Shown in pieces: positions 1 through 7,268 of a stretch of DNA of 64,000 nt. This DNA comes from Geothrix edaphica. Its GTDB lineage: Bacteria; Acidobacteriota; Holophagae; Holophagales; Holophagaceae. The stretch is from assembly GCF_030268045.1 (NCBI RefSeq), contig NZ_BSDC01000003.1, positions 186,001 to 250,000 on the forward strand. The letters are read 5' to 3'. The position numbers and the translations under genes were made by a program. How positions within the stretch are numbered: the first letter of the stretch is position 1; every line of letters starts with the position of its first letter. Under the pieces are notes generated by a model. That model was not told the DNA's origin, ran no database searches, and saw only the letters and a list, made by a program, of their open reading frames with translations.

Positions 1-2
1 AG

Positions 3-548
3 GGCCCCCGGCTCGTCGCCACCCTCCGGGGCCTGGCGCCCCCGCGCCACCGGGAGCGCCTGGACCGCATGGCCGGGGCCATCCACCAGCGTCTGGGCGG
101 CTACATCCGCGGCCAGGCCGCCGTGGCCGCCGCCATGGCGCTGCTCCAGGGTCTCGCCCTGACGATCCTCGGGGTGCCCTACGCATGGCTGGTGGGTCTG
201 GTGGCCGGTGTGTCGAATGCCGTGCCCTATTCCCCCTACCTGACCGCCCTGCCGCCGGCCCTGGTGCTGGCCTACCTGGACGGCGGACGCACCGCGCACC
301 TCGTGACCATCGCCGTGGTGTTCCTCGCCGTGCAGAAGGCCGAGGCCTTCTATTTCACGCCGGTCTGGGTGGGCCGCGCCAGCCGCCTGCATCCCCTGGA
401 GGTGCTGCTGGCCCTCACGGCGTTCGGCTTCTGGTTCGGGGTGCTGGGGCTCGTCTTCGCCGTGCCCCTGGCCGTGGTCCTGAAGGTGGTGGCCGAGGAG
501 CTGCTGGCGGACTACCGGGCCCATCCCTGGTTCGGCGAGGAAGCCTGA
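3..548 (+). CDS. AI-2E family permease (C-terminal part)
   Basis: The gene enters from the left edge; the frame is open from base 3 and about 181 residues are visible. The visible part is strongly hydrophobic, with several membrane segments and the ending typical of the AI-2E/PerM transporter family (a VFAVPLAVVLKV segment followed by a short cytoplasmic tail). The family comprises inner-membrane proteins that export small molecules or ions; naming the substrate AI-2 would be unsafe. It ends 42 bases before the next gene on the same strand, so co-transcription with the pseudouridine synthase is possible. The true start lies outside the window. Confidence 0.8.
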   Translation, partial: GPRLVATLRGLAPPRHRERLDRMAGAIHQRLGGYIRGQAAVAAAMALLQGLALTILGVPYAWLVGLVAGVSNAVPYSPYLTALPPALVLAYLDGGRTAHLVTIAVVFLAVQKAEAFYFTPVWVGRASRLHPLEVLLALTAFGFWFGVLGLVFAVPLAVVLKVVAEELLADYRAHPWFGEEA

Positions 549-590
549 TAGACTGGTGCTTCCGCGTCGGGAGACGCCGAAGGAGACGCC

Positions 591-1589
591 ATGAGAAAGC
601 CCGCCCCGAAGGGGCCGCGCACCGCGCCCGCCACCCGCAAGCCCGCCACCGGCCGCCCGGCGACCGGAGCGCCCCGGCCCTCGGCTTCAGCCCGTCCGGC
701 CGCAGGCCCGGCCCGGCCAGCCACGGCCTCCCGCCCGTCCTCGGGTGCCGGCGCCCGGTCCACGTTCGGCGCCCCCACCCGGCGGCCGGCCATCGACAAG
801 ACCCGGCCCGCGGCCAAGCTGGCCCCGCGCAAGCCAGCCGCGCCCCGCCCCGGTGGCGCCCCGCCCCGGCCTCCCCAGGCCGGCCAGGAGCGCCTCCAGA
901 AGATCCTCGCCGCCGCGGGCATCGACAGCCGCCGGGCCTGCGAGCAGATCATCCTGGACGGCCGCGTGCAGGTGAACGGGAAGACCGTCAGCGAGCTGGG
1001 CACCCGCGCGGATCCGCGCCGGGACGAAATCACCGTGGACCTGATCCCCATCCACCGGGAGGCGCCGGTCTACATCCTCATGAACAAGCCCAAGGGCTAC
1101 GTCACCACGGTGAAGGATGACCAGGGCCGGCCCACCGTCATGGCCCTGCTCAAGGGCGTGCCCGGCCGCCTCTACCCGGTGGGCCGCCTCGACTTCAACT
1201 CCGAGGGCCTGCTGCTCATGACCAACGACGGCGCCCTGGCCCAGGTGCTCATGGGCCCCGAGCACGAGATCCCGAAGGTCTACCTGGTGAAGGTGCACCG
1301 CAACCTCCGGCCCGAGCTGATGAAGGAGCTGCAGGAGGGCTTCCTCCTCAGCGGACGGCGCCTCAAGCCCTGCCACATCGAGGTCGCCGAGAAGGGCGAC
1401 AACCCCTGGCTGAAGGTGACGCTCACGGAGGGCAAGAACCAGCAGATCCGACGCATGTTCGCGGCCGTGGGGCACCCGGTCAGCAAGCTGCGCCGTGTGC
1501 AGTTCGGCCCCCTGTCGGACCCCATGCTGAAGCCCGGGGCCTGGCGGTTCCTGCACCCCCAGGAGATCGCGGCGATCAAGAGTCTGTAG
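591..1589 (+). CDS. rluB: RsuA/RluB-family rRNA pseudouridine synthase
   Basis: This 332-residue protein has an S4 RNA-binding domain starting near residue 100 (ERLQKILAAAGIDSRRACEQ) and then a pseudouridine synthase domain with the catalytic motif GRLDFNSEGLLLMTNDG, whose Asp is the nucleophile in this family. RsuA/RluB enzymes convert a uridine of ribosomal RNA to pseudouridine; RluB acts on 23S helix 89. The first 100 or so residues are an Ala/Pro/Arg-rich, low-complexity basic extension, absent from E. coli RsuA but seen as tails in other RluB-type proteins. The ATG has AAGGAG 5 bases upstream. Which rRNA site is modified cannot be told from sequence alone. Confidence 0.88.
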   Translation: MRKPAPKGPRTAPATRKPATGRPATGAPRPSASARPAAGPARPATASRPSSGAGARSTFGAPTRRPAIDKTRPAAKLAPRKPAAPRPGGAPPRPPQAGQERLQKILAAAGIDSRRACEQIILDGRVQVNGKTVSELGTRADPRRDEITVDLIPIHREAPVYILMNKPKGYVTTVKDDQGRPTVMALLKGVPGRLYPVGRLDFNSEGLLLMTNDGALAQVLMGPEHEIPKVYLVKVHRNLRPELMKELQEGFLLSGRRLKPCHIEVAEKGDNPWLKVTLTEGKNQQIRRMFAAVGHPVSKLRRVQFGPLSDPMLKPGAWRFLHPQEIAAIKSL

Positions 1590-1596
1590 GTCTCCG

Positions 1597-2388
1597 CTAC
1601 AGGAGGGAGGAGATCGCCCCGCCATCCACCGCCAGGGTGGTGCCGGTGATGTAGGAGGCGCCGGGGCCGGCGAGGAAGGCCACGGCCTCGCCGAACTCCC
1701 GCGGCTCGCCATAGCGGCCGACCGGGATGCGGGCGCCCTGCTCCGCCTGGATGTCCTCCATGGAGCGGCCGCTGGCCTTGGCGGCTTCGCCGTCCAGGAA
1801 CCGCACCCGGTCCGTGTAGATGCGCCCCGGCGCCACGCAGTTCACGGTGATGCCGTCCTTCGCCACCTGCCCGGCGAGGGTCTTGGCCATGGCCGTCACG
1901 GCGGCCCGCAGCGAGTTGGACAGGACCAGCGCGGGGATGGGCTGCTTGACCGCGCTGGAGGTGATGAAGAGGATCCGACCCCAGTTCCGCTCCGCCATGC
2001 CGGGCACCACGGCCCGCGCCAGGCGCACCGCGGGCATCAGCAGGGCGTCGAAGGCCCCCTGCCAGGCGGCGTCATCGAAGGCCATGAAGGGCCCGGGCTG
2101 CGGCCCGCCCGTATTGGAAACCAGCACATCCACGCGGCCATAGGCCGTCTTGGCGGCCTCGACCACCCGCTGGACATCCTCGGCGCGGGCCAGGTCCGCG
2201 GCCACGGGCAGCACGGCGCGGCCGGTGGCCCGGCGGATCTCCTCCGCCGCCTTCTCCACGGCCGCCTGGTCCCGGCTGCAGATGGCCAGGTCGCAGCCGG
2301 CCCGTGCCAGGGCCTCGGCCGAGGCCCGGCCCAGCCCCTTGCTGGCCGCCGTCACGAGCGCCACTTTGCCATCCAGTTCCGGATTCAT
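1597..2388 (-). CDS. SDR-family oxidoreductase lacking the usual catalytic Tyr/Lys
   Basis: A 263-residue Rossmann-fold protein of the short-chain dehydrogenase family. The ATG at 2388 is chosen because AGGAGG precedes it; an upstream extension to 2430 has no ribosome-binding site. The N-terminus has a cofactor loop (VTAASKGLGRASAEALA) and the NTGGPQPGP segment in place of the NAG motif. Where classical SDRs carry YxxxK, this one reads LSNSLRAAVTAMAK, so Tyr aligns with Ser and Lys with Arg; Ser of ITSSAV is retained. This matches a described subgroup of 3-oxoacyl-ACP-reductase-like SDRs with an imperfect tetrad. Substrate unknown. It converges with the pseudouridine synthase gene, 7 bases apart. 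Confidence 0.82.
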   Translation of the reverse strand: MNPELDGKVALVTAASKGLGRASAEALARAGCDLAICSRDQAAVEKAAEEIRRATGRAVLPVAADLARAEDVQRVVEAAKTAYGRVDVLVSNTGGPQPGPFMAFDDAAWQGAFDALLMPAVRLARAVVPGMAERNWGRILFITSSAVKQPIPALVLSNSLRAAVTAMAKTLAGQVAKDGITVNCVAPGRIYTDRVRFLDGEAAKASGRSMEDIQAEQGARIPVGRYGEPREFGEAVAFLAGPGASYITGTTLAVDGGAISSLL

Positions 2389-2442
2389 GGGCAACCTCCT
2401 GCTGGGAATTGTGGCACTCCTGGCCCCCATTCGAGTCCCGGA

Positions 2443-2895
2443 TCAGGCCAGGTGGAGGCTCCGCACCGCCAGGAGGATCTCCCGCAGGAAGAACACCAGC
2501 GCCGCCACGAAGGCCGCCATGGCCAGGATGAAGAGCAGGGCCACGGGCACGGCCACGCTGGCCTTCAGCACGGCCCCCAGGAACACGGTGGCGATGCTGA
2601 CGCAGACCAGCAGCGCCGCGGTGGTGCCGGCGGTGATGGCGAAGTTGATGAAGCGCCGCCGCCGGGCCAGCGTCTGCATCTCGTCATGGATGGCCTGATG
2701 CCGGCGCTCGGGCGCCATCTCCAGGAGGTCCTTCAGCGCCCGGGCCCGGTCCACGATGCGCGCCAGCCGTGTGGACAGCACCCCGAGGATCGTCCCGATG
2801 GACGTAAGGAGGAAGACAGGCGCCACCGACAGCTGGATGACGTGGGAGATGTCGGTGATGGTCTGGGCGGAGACGGGAGGCACGGGGACGGGCAT
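2443..2895 (-). CDS. DUF2721 family membrane protein
   Basis: A 150-residue protein with an N-terminal hydrophobic stretch (about residues 20-42), a charged region with RLARIVDRARAL and an ERR/DEMQTLARRRR segment (45-82), and two further membrane segments (about 86-110 and 115-140). This layout matches DUF2721, a family of small membrane proteins of unknown function. It lies upstream of the SDR gene on the same strand with a gap of 54 bases, so the two may share a transcript. The start codon has only a weak ribosome-binding site. No role can be assigned. Confidence 0.75.
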   Translation of the reverse strand: MPVPVPPVSAQTITDISHVIQLSVAPVFLLTSIGTILGVLSTRLARIVDRARALKDLLEMAPERRHQAIHDEMQTLARRRRFINFAITAGTTAALLVCVSIATVFLGAVLKASVAVPVALLFILAMAAFVAALVFFLREILLAVRSLHLA

Positions 2896-2903
2896 GGCTC
2901 TAT

Positions 2904-2989
2904 AGCTATCAGCTGTCGGCTGTCAGCTGTCAGCAAAAAAATGCCGCGCCCCTCTTGAGCTGAGAGCTGACAGCCGACAGCTGACAGCT
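2904..2989. repeat. imperfect palindrome of tandem heptamers (copy 1)
   Basis: The left arm (2904-2934) is a run of AGCTGTC-like heptamers. The right arm (2957-2989) is its near-perfect reverse complement. The arms are separated by about 22 bases that include an A7 run. The arms could form a stem of about 30 bp. It fills the gap between ribA and the DUF2721 gene, both leftward. Similar units occur at 6024-6102, 60075-60162 and 62479-62520. Confidence 0.85.
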
Positions 2990-2990
2990 T

Positions 2991-3650
2991 CTACAACGCC
3001 TCTTCCTCGAAATCCAGCATGTGGCCGCTCTTGCGGGCCTTGGTTTTGAGGTAGCGCAGGTTGTGGGGGTTGGAGGCCAGCTGGTGGCGCTCCCGCTCGA
3101 CCTCGATGCCGGCGTTCTCGAGGGCCCCGATCTTGCGGGGGTTGTTGGTGAGCAGCTTGACCTTGGTGATGCCGAAGAACTTGAGCATCTCCACGGCGCA
3201 GTCGTAGGTGCGCAGGTCGTCGGGGAAGCCCAGCGAGTGGTTGGCCTCGACGGTGTCGAGCCCCTGCTCCTGGAGGGCGTAGGCCTTGAGCTTGTTCAGG
3301 AGGCCGATGCCGCGGCCCTCCTGGCGCAGATAGAGGACCATGCCCCCGTGCTCGGCGATGTGGCGCAGCCCTTCCTCCAGCTGCTGGCGGCAGTCGCACC
3401 GGAGGCTGCCCAGCACGTCGCCCGTCCAGCACTCGGAGTGGATGCGCACCGGGATGCGGCGCCGGGCGTCGATCTCGCCGGCCACGATGGCCAGGTGCTC
3501 CTTGCCCGTGGCATGCTCCAGGAAGCCGTAGACCATGAACTTCCCGAAGATGGACGGCACGTTGGCCTTGGCGATGAAGGGGACCTTCTCCGCCTGGAGC
3601 TTGCAGAACAGTTCGAGTTTCGGGGCGCTGCTGGGTTCTTTGGGGGACAT
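2991..3650 (-). CDS. ribA: GTP cyclohydrolase II
   Basis: GTP cyclohydrolase II opens the imidazole ring of GTP to give 2,5-diamino-6-ribosylamino-pyrimidinone 5'-phosphate, the first committed step of riboflavin synthesis, in the cytosol. The 219 residues match the stand-alone enzyme, without a fused RibB domain. The zinc-binding cysteines are C74, C85 and C87 (SECWTGDVLGSLRCDC) and the GTP-binding motif RQEGRGIGL lies at about 109-117. The C-terminal part has the family's LTNNPRKI motif. No other rib gene is in the window, and no FMN riboswitch was recognised in the 108 bases upstream, so regulation is not evident. Confidence 0.95.
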   Translation of the reverse strand: MSPKEPSSAPKLELFCKLQAEKVPFIAKANVPSIFGKFMVYGFLEHATGKEHLAIVAGEIDARRRIPVRIHSECWTGDVLGSLRCDCRQQLEEGLRHIAEHGGMVLYLRQEGRGIGLLNKLKAYALQEQGLDTVEANHSLGFPDDLRTYDCAVEMLKFFGITKVKLLTNNPRKIGALENAGIEVERERHQLASNPHNLRYLKTKARKSGHMLDFEEEAL

Positions 3651-3758
3651 GGGGTTCCGGGGAAAGGTGCGGGTCCGTCCTTTGGATGCCGCCCGAGGGG
3701 AAAATGAAGTCTGGGACCAGAGCCTTTTCTGGGCAACCCGGCCGGTCCCGCCCTTGAC

Positions 3759-4754
3759 CTAGACCATATCGCGTTCCAGCTGGGCGGCCACGGCCGCCTC
3801 CACCTGGGCGATGAAAGCCGCCAGGGGCATGGCGGCCTTCGCCCCCGAGGCCAGACGGTGGCCGCCGCCGCCGAACAGGCGGCAGACCGCGTTCACGTCC
3901 ACCCGCTCCCGGGACCGGAGGCTCACCTTGGCCCGGCCGTCCGCAGCCTCGGAGAAGAGGGCGGCGACTTCCACGCCCTTCAGCTTGCGGGGCTCCTCCA
4001 CCAGCTCGTCCAGGTCCTCATGGGTGGCGCCGCAGGCGGCGAGGTCGGCTAGGGTCACGGCCACATAGGCGAAACGGCCGCCGTCCCGCATCTGGAGCCC
4101 ACCCATGGCCCGGCCGAAGAGCTTGAGCTTGGCCGGCGTGGCGGTCTGGTAGAGGGCATTGAAAGTGCGCGAGGGGTGGACGCCCTGGGCGATGAGGTCG
4201 GCCGCGGCGTGGTGGATCTTGGGCGTGCTGTTGGAATGCCTGAAGTTGCCGGTGTCGCTCACCATGCCTGCATAGAGGGCCTGGGCCATCACCGGCGGCA
4301 GGTCCCCGCCGACCCGGGGCCGGACGAGGTCGTAGACCAGTTCGGCGCTGGCGCTGGCGGTGGAATCCGTGAACTCGTCGTCGAAGCCCTTCGGCTCGTC
4401 CTTCATGTGGTGGTCGAGGCAGGCCCGCTCGGCCGTCGTCGTCTCGAAGGCCGCGTAGAGGAGGCCCATGCGATGGGGTTCCGAGGCGTCGATGAGCAGC
4501 CAGGCGTCCGGCCAGGCGGCCAGGTCCCGGTGGACTCCCCCGGGCTCGTAGGCCTCAATCCAGCCATCGGGGTCCAGGAAGCGCAGGTTCTCAGGCAGGG
4601 CGGGCGTCACGACGATGCGCGCCTCCTTCCCCAGCCCCTTCAGGTGGGCGGCCAAGGCCACGGCCGCGCCCACGCCATCCCCATCCGGGTTCTCGTGGGT
4701 GGTGAGAAGGAGCTTGGCGTGGCCATCCAGAAAATCAGCGAAGCGATCCAACAT
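3759..4754 (-). CDS. DHH-family phosphoesterase, NrnA-like
   Basis: A 331-residue protein with the DHH domain signatures THENPDGDGVGAAVAL near residue 20 (Asp metal ligands), LLIDAS, and CLDHHMKD (the DHH motif). A C-terminal DHHA1 domain ends in FGGGGHRLASGAK. This is the layout of NrnA-type enzymes, which degrade nanoRNAs from the 5' or 3' end and dephosphorylate pAp with manganese. The ATG at 4754 has GAGG 9 bases upstream and is preferred over a TTG at 4769. It sits alone between ribA and a palindromic repeat. c-di-AMP or pGpG hydrolysis is an alternative role within the same family. Confidence 0.87.
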   Translation of the reverse strand: MLDRFADFLDGHAKLLLTTHENPDGDGVGAAVALAAHLKGLGKEARIVVTPALPENLRFLDPDGWIEAYEPGGVHRDLAAWPDAWLLIDASEPHRMGLLYAAFETTTAERACLDHHMKDEPKGFDDEFTDSTASASAELVYDLVRPRVGGDLPPVMAQALYAGMVSDTGNFRHSNSTPKIHHAAADLIAQGVHPSRTFNALYQTATPAKLKLFGRAMGGLQMRDGGRFAYVAVTLADLAACGATHEDLDELVEEPRKLKGVEVAALFSEAADGRAKVSLRSRERVDVNAVCRLFGGGGHRLASGAKAAMPLAAFIAQVEAAVAAQLERDMV

Positions 4755-4781
4755 GAATCTTGACCTCAACAGTCAGGATAC

Positions 4782-4913
4782 CAAAAACACACGCGGAGGG
4801 ACGCGGAGAAGGCAGAGGAGCGCGGAGAAAAGACCTGTGCAGGCCGTTCCACCATGCCTCTGCGTAACTCAGCTTCCTCCGCGATCTCTGCGTGTGTGGT
4901 TTTCTTTCAACAG
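4782..4913. repeat. imperfect palindrome of GCGGAGR units (family C, copy 1)
   Basis: The left arm (4782-4831) begins CAAAAACACACGCGGAGG and repeats CGCGGAGA-like units. The right arm (4854-4913) is its approximate reverse complement and ends CTGCGTGTGTGGTTTTC. The arms flank about 22 unrelated bases. A second copy is at 32351-32467. It fills the gap between ada and the DHH gene. The short reading frame through it is composed of repeat units and is not a gene. Confidence 0.85.
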
Positions 4914-4932
4914 CCAGCAGCAATGGCAGCAG

Positions 4933-6000
4933 CTAGAGCTGCTCCCGTTTGCTCTCCAGACTGCCCGGCTTGAAGGCCTTCAATTCGTGGACGACCTCCG
5001 CCAGGAGGGCCCGCTTCAGGGCGTAGGGCAGGAAGGCGCTCTTGAAGCCCATGATGATGAGCTCCTTGATCTCTTCGAGGTTGAAGTTCAGCTCATCGTG
5101 GATGACCTGGAACTCCTGGCTCACCGTGGTGTTCGTGACCATGCGGTTGTCCGTGTTCACCGTGACCCGCAGGCCCAGGTCGTAGAACAGGCGGATGGGG
5201 TGGTCGGCCATCTTCTTCACGGCCTTGGTCTGCACGTTGCTCGACGGGCAGCACTCCAGCGGGATGCGGTGGTCGTTCACGTAGTTCAGCAGGTCGCCGT
5301 CCTCGATGAGCCGCACACCGTGGCCGATGCGGTGCGCCCCGCAGAGGTGGATGGCCTGGTGGATGCTCTCGGGGCCGTAGGCCTCGCCGGCGTGCAGCGT
5401 GCAGTTGATGTTGTTCTGGAGCACGCGGCCGAAGGCATCCTTGTGGCGCTTGGCGGGGAAGTTCTCCTCGGCCCCCGCCAGGTCGAAGCCCACCACGCCC
5501 TTGTTCTTGAAGGCCACGGTGAGATCGGCCAGCCGCAGCGAGATGTCCGGCGAGATGTGGCGCATGCCGCAGAGGATGACGCCGGTCTTGATGTTGTACT
5601 TCCGCTCGGCCTGGGCCAGCCCTTCGAGCACCGCCTGCACGATGGCGTGCAGCGTGAGGCCCTTCTGCTGATGCAGGATGGGGCTGTAGCGCACTTCCAT
5701 GTAGCGGACGTTCTCTTTCGCCGCGTCCTCCGCCAGCTCGAAGGAGGTCCGCACCAGGCTCTCGTAGGTCTGCATCACGGACAGCGTGACGTCGAAGGCC
5801 CGGAGGTACTCCACGAGGGACTTGCAGTCCTCGCCCACTTCCACGAAGGGTCGCAGGCCCTCCGGGGTGTCCGCCGGCAGCTTCACCTTCTGCTGTTCGG
5901 CCAGATCGAGGATGGTGGGGATGCGGAGGCTGCCATCCAGGTGGACGTGCAGATCCGTCTTCGGAAGGCGCTGGAGGTCCTGAAGCGAGAGTTTCGGCAT
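4933..6000 (-). CDS. add: adenosine deaminase
   Basis: Adenosine deaminase hydrolyses (deoxy)adenosine to (deoxy)inosine and ammonia in purine salvage. The 355 residues are the usual length. Zinc ligands are visible: H18 and H20 (DLHVHLDG), H203 with catalytic E206 (HAGEA), H227 in HRIGHG and D284 in NTDN. The residue after D284 is Asn where mammalian enzymes have a second Asp; the NTDN form also occurs in bacterial adenosine deaminases, so I still expect activity. The gene lies between two different palindromic repeats and is separated by about 100 bases from fur upstream. Adenine deaminase is less likely given the overall match. Confidence 0.93.
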   Translation of the reverse strand: MPKLSLQDLQRLPKTDLHVHLDGSLRIPTILDLAEQQKVKLPADTPEGLRPFVEVGEDCKSLVEYLRAFDVTLSVMQTYESLVRTSFELAEDAAKENVRYMEVRYSPILHQQKGLTLHAIVQAVLEGLAQAERKYNIKTGVILCGMRHISPDISLRLADLTVAFKNKGVVGFDLAGAEENFPAKRHKDAFGRVLQNNINCTLHAGEAYGPESIHQAIHLCGAHRIGHGVRLIEDGDLLNYVNDHRIPLECCPSSNVQTKAVKKMADHPIRLFYDLGLRVTVNTDNRMVTNTTVSQEFQVIHDELNFNLEEIKELIIMGFKSAFLPYALKRALLAEVVHELKAFKPGSLESKREQL

Positions 6001-6023
6001 GGCCTAGCCTAGCGCTTCGCGCG

Positions 6024-6102
6024 GCTCTCAGCTATCAGCTATCGGCTGTCGGCCAAAGCAGGCCTCGGCCATCTTGAGCTGATAGCTGATGGCTGACAGC
6101 TA
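6024..6102. repeat. imperfect palindrome of tandem heptamers (copy 2)
   Basis: The left arm (6024-6053) has CAGCTAT/CGGCTGT heptamers and the right arm (6073-6102) carries the complementary GAGCTGATAGCTGAT order. The arms are separated by about 20 bases. It lies just after the fur stop codon (in the fur direction) and before add, so the hairpin might act as a transcript end, though there is no T-run. Confidence 0.85.
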
Positions 6103-6600
6103 CACATTCAGCTGACTCATGCGGTGCGCCAGCGTGGGCGCATCCGTCTCCCGAGTCTGACACTCCTTGCACAGCCCGAAGATCTGGTGGCTGTGGTGCA
6201 TGGGCCGGAAGCCGTATTCGTGGCAGATGGCTTCCTGGAGGGCTTCCAGATCCGGGCGGAAGAACTCGATGATGGCGTCGCAGTTGAGGCAGATCAGGTG
6301 GTCGTGGTGCTCGTTGCTCCGCACGGCCTCGTAGTGCGCGTGCTGGTCGCCGAAGCTGCTCTTCCGCACCAGGCCGCACTGCACCAGCAGGTCGAGGGTG
6401 CGGTACACCGTGGCCCGGCTGATGGCCTTGCCCTTCTGCTTCAGGGCCATGTGCAGCTGGTCCGCGTCGAAGTGGTGGACCTGCCCGAAGACCTCCTCCA
6501 CCAGCTCAAGGCGCTCCCCCGTCAGTTTCAGCTGACGCGATCGCAGAAAGGTTTCGAAGCGCTGCTGTTCTTCTGGACGTTCGATCTTCGGTTTGCGCAT
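6100..6600 (-). CDS. Fur-family metal-responsive repressor
   Basis: A 166-residue ferric-uptake-regulator family protein. The N-terminal winged helix includes the recognition segment AISRATVYRTLDLL (about 64-77). The dimerisation half carries the HHDH metal-site motif (about 101-104) and two CxxC pairs, CLNC and CKEC, for a structural zinc. Such proteins repress iron, zinc or peroxide genes. HHDH with paired CxxC fits Fur or PerR; I cannot separate them. The ATG has AGGA 4 bases upstream. It faces an unknown gene at 6705, so the shared 104-base gap is a natural place for autoregulation. Confidence 0.9.
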   Translation of the reverse strand: MRKPKIERPEEQQRFETFLRSRQLKLTGERLELVEEVFGQVHHFDADQLHMALKQKGKAISRATVYRTLDLLVQCGLVRKSSFGDQHAHYEAVRSNEHHDHLICLNCDAIIEFFRPDLEALQEAICHEYGFRPMHHSHQIFGLCKECQTRETDAPTLAHRMSQLNV

Positions 6601-6646
6601 GGCGTCCTCGGTGGGAAGTCTATCCGGTCCACTCGGCAGATCGTAT

Positions 6647-6675
6647 TTTACAGATGAAAAACAAAAGCGTATTAT
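6647..6675 (+). promoter_or_regulatory. sigma-70 type promoter
   Basis: TTTACA (6647-6652), a 17-base spacer and TATTAT (6670-6675) form one of the best -35/-10 pairs in the window, in an AT-rich island between two divergent genes. Transcription would start about 6682 and run into the gene at 6705, whose ribosome-binding site TGGAG is at 6694-6698. The fur promoter must overlap on the other strand, so one bound regulator could control both. Confidence 0.65.
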
Positions 6676-6704
6676 GAATTCACCGTATACATAGTGGAGT
6701 CGTC

Positions 6705-7262
6705 ATGGCCATTGTCATTATTCAATCGTCCAATTTCTCAGCGGAGCAAAAGTCCCGCATCGGGGAGCGGGTCATCACGGCCCTCCAGCAGGAAGGCCTC
6801 AACCCCGGCTCCGTGGTGGTCCTGTTCCGCCCCGAGCGCGGCGACATCTACCTCGACGGGATGCTCGTGCAGGCCCAGGCCCCCGTGGCGGCCCAGCCGC
6901 CGGCGCCGCCTGCGCCCAAGGCCGCCGCCCCCATCCCCGCGGCGGTGGTTCCCGCCTTCAAGACCAAGGCCCGCCGCTCCAAGCCGGAGCTGGAGGACCT
7001 GAAGAAAGACCTGATGTTCGCCCTCCAGGACAAGGGCTCCCTCAGCAGCTTCGAAGCCCAGGTCGCCCTGGACCTCAAGGACTGCGACTGGGCCCCGGCC
7101 ACGCTCCGCCGACTCTTCACCGAGCTGGAGGAGGCCAAGCTGATCTCCAAGAGCGGCCAGAAGCGCGGCACCCGGTACGTCTGGAAGGGCATCGTCAACA
7201 CGCCCCAGTCCACGCCGATCGTGAAGCTGGTGAAGGCCGACTCGGAGACGGACCAGGCCTGA
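6705..7262 (+). CDS. unknown protein: small alpha/beta N-domain plus winged-helix-like C-domain
   Basis: The 185 residues are not recognised as a named family. Residues 1-55 look like a small beta-alpha-beta unit reminiscent of tautomerase subunits (FSAEQKSRIGERVITALQQ, then VVVLFRPERGDIYLDG), but the catalytic N-terminal Pro is absent. Residues 58-90 form an Ala/Pro linker, and residues 95-165 resemble a winged-helix fold (LKKDLMFALQDKG ... SGQKRGTRYVWKG). The C-domain suggests nucleic-acid binding. It is driven by a strong promoter and stands back to back with the Fur-family gene, which suggests regulation by it. Function is unknown; the domain reading is inference. Confidence 0.7.
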   Translation: MAIVIIQSSNFSAEQKSRIGERVITALQQEGLNPGSVVVLFRPERGDIYLDGMLVQAQAPVAAQPPAPPAPKAAAPIPAAVVPAFKTKARRSKPELEDLKKDLMFALQDKGSLSSFEAQVALDLKDCDWAPATLRRLFTELEEAKLISKSGQKRGTRYVWKGIVNTPQSTPIVKLVKADSETDQA

Positions 7263-7268
7263 TCCGGC

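Noticed and set aside
2904-2989. Possible CRISPR array in the heptamer repeats.
   Set aside because: Repeats of 7 bases without spacers of regular length; no cas genes in the window.
3651-3758. FMN riboswitch upstream of ribA.
   Set aside because: The conserved FMN aptamer sequences were not recognised in these 108 bases.
4735-4923. A 62-codon minus-strand frame.
   Set aside because: It lies within the palindromic repeat and consists of its units.
4933-6000. Adenosine deaminase with Asn after the zinc-binding Asp, considered as an inactive enzyme.
   Set aside because: The NTDN form occurs in bacterial adenosine deaminases and all other metal and catalytic residues are present.
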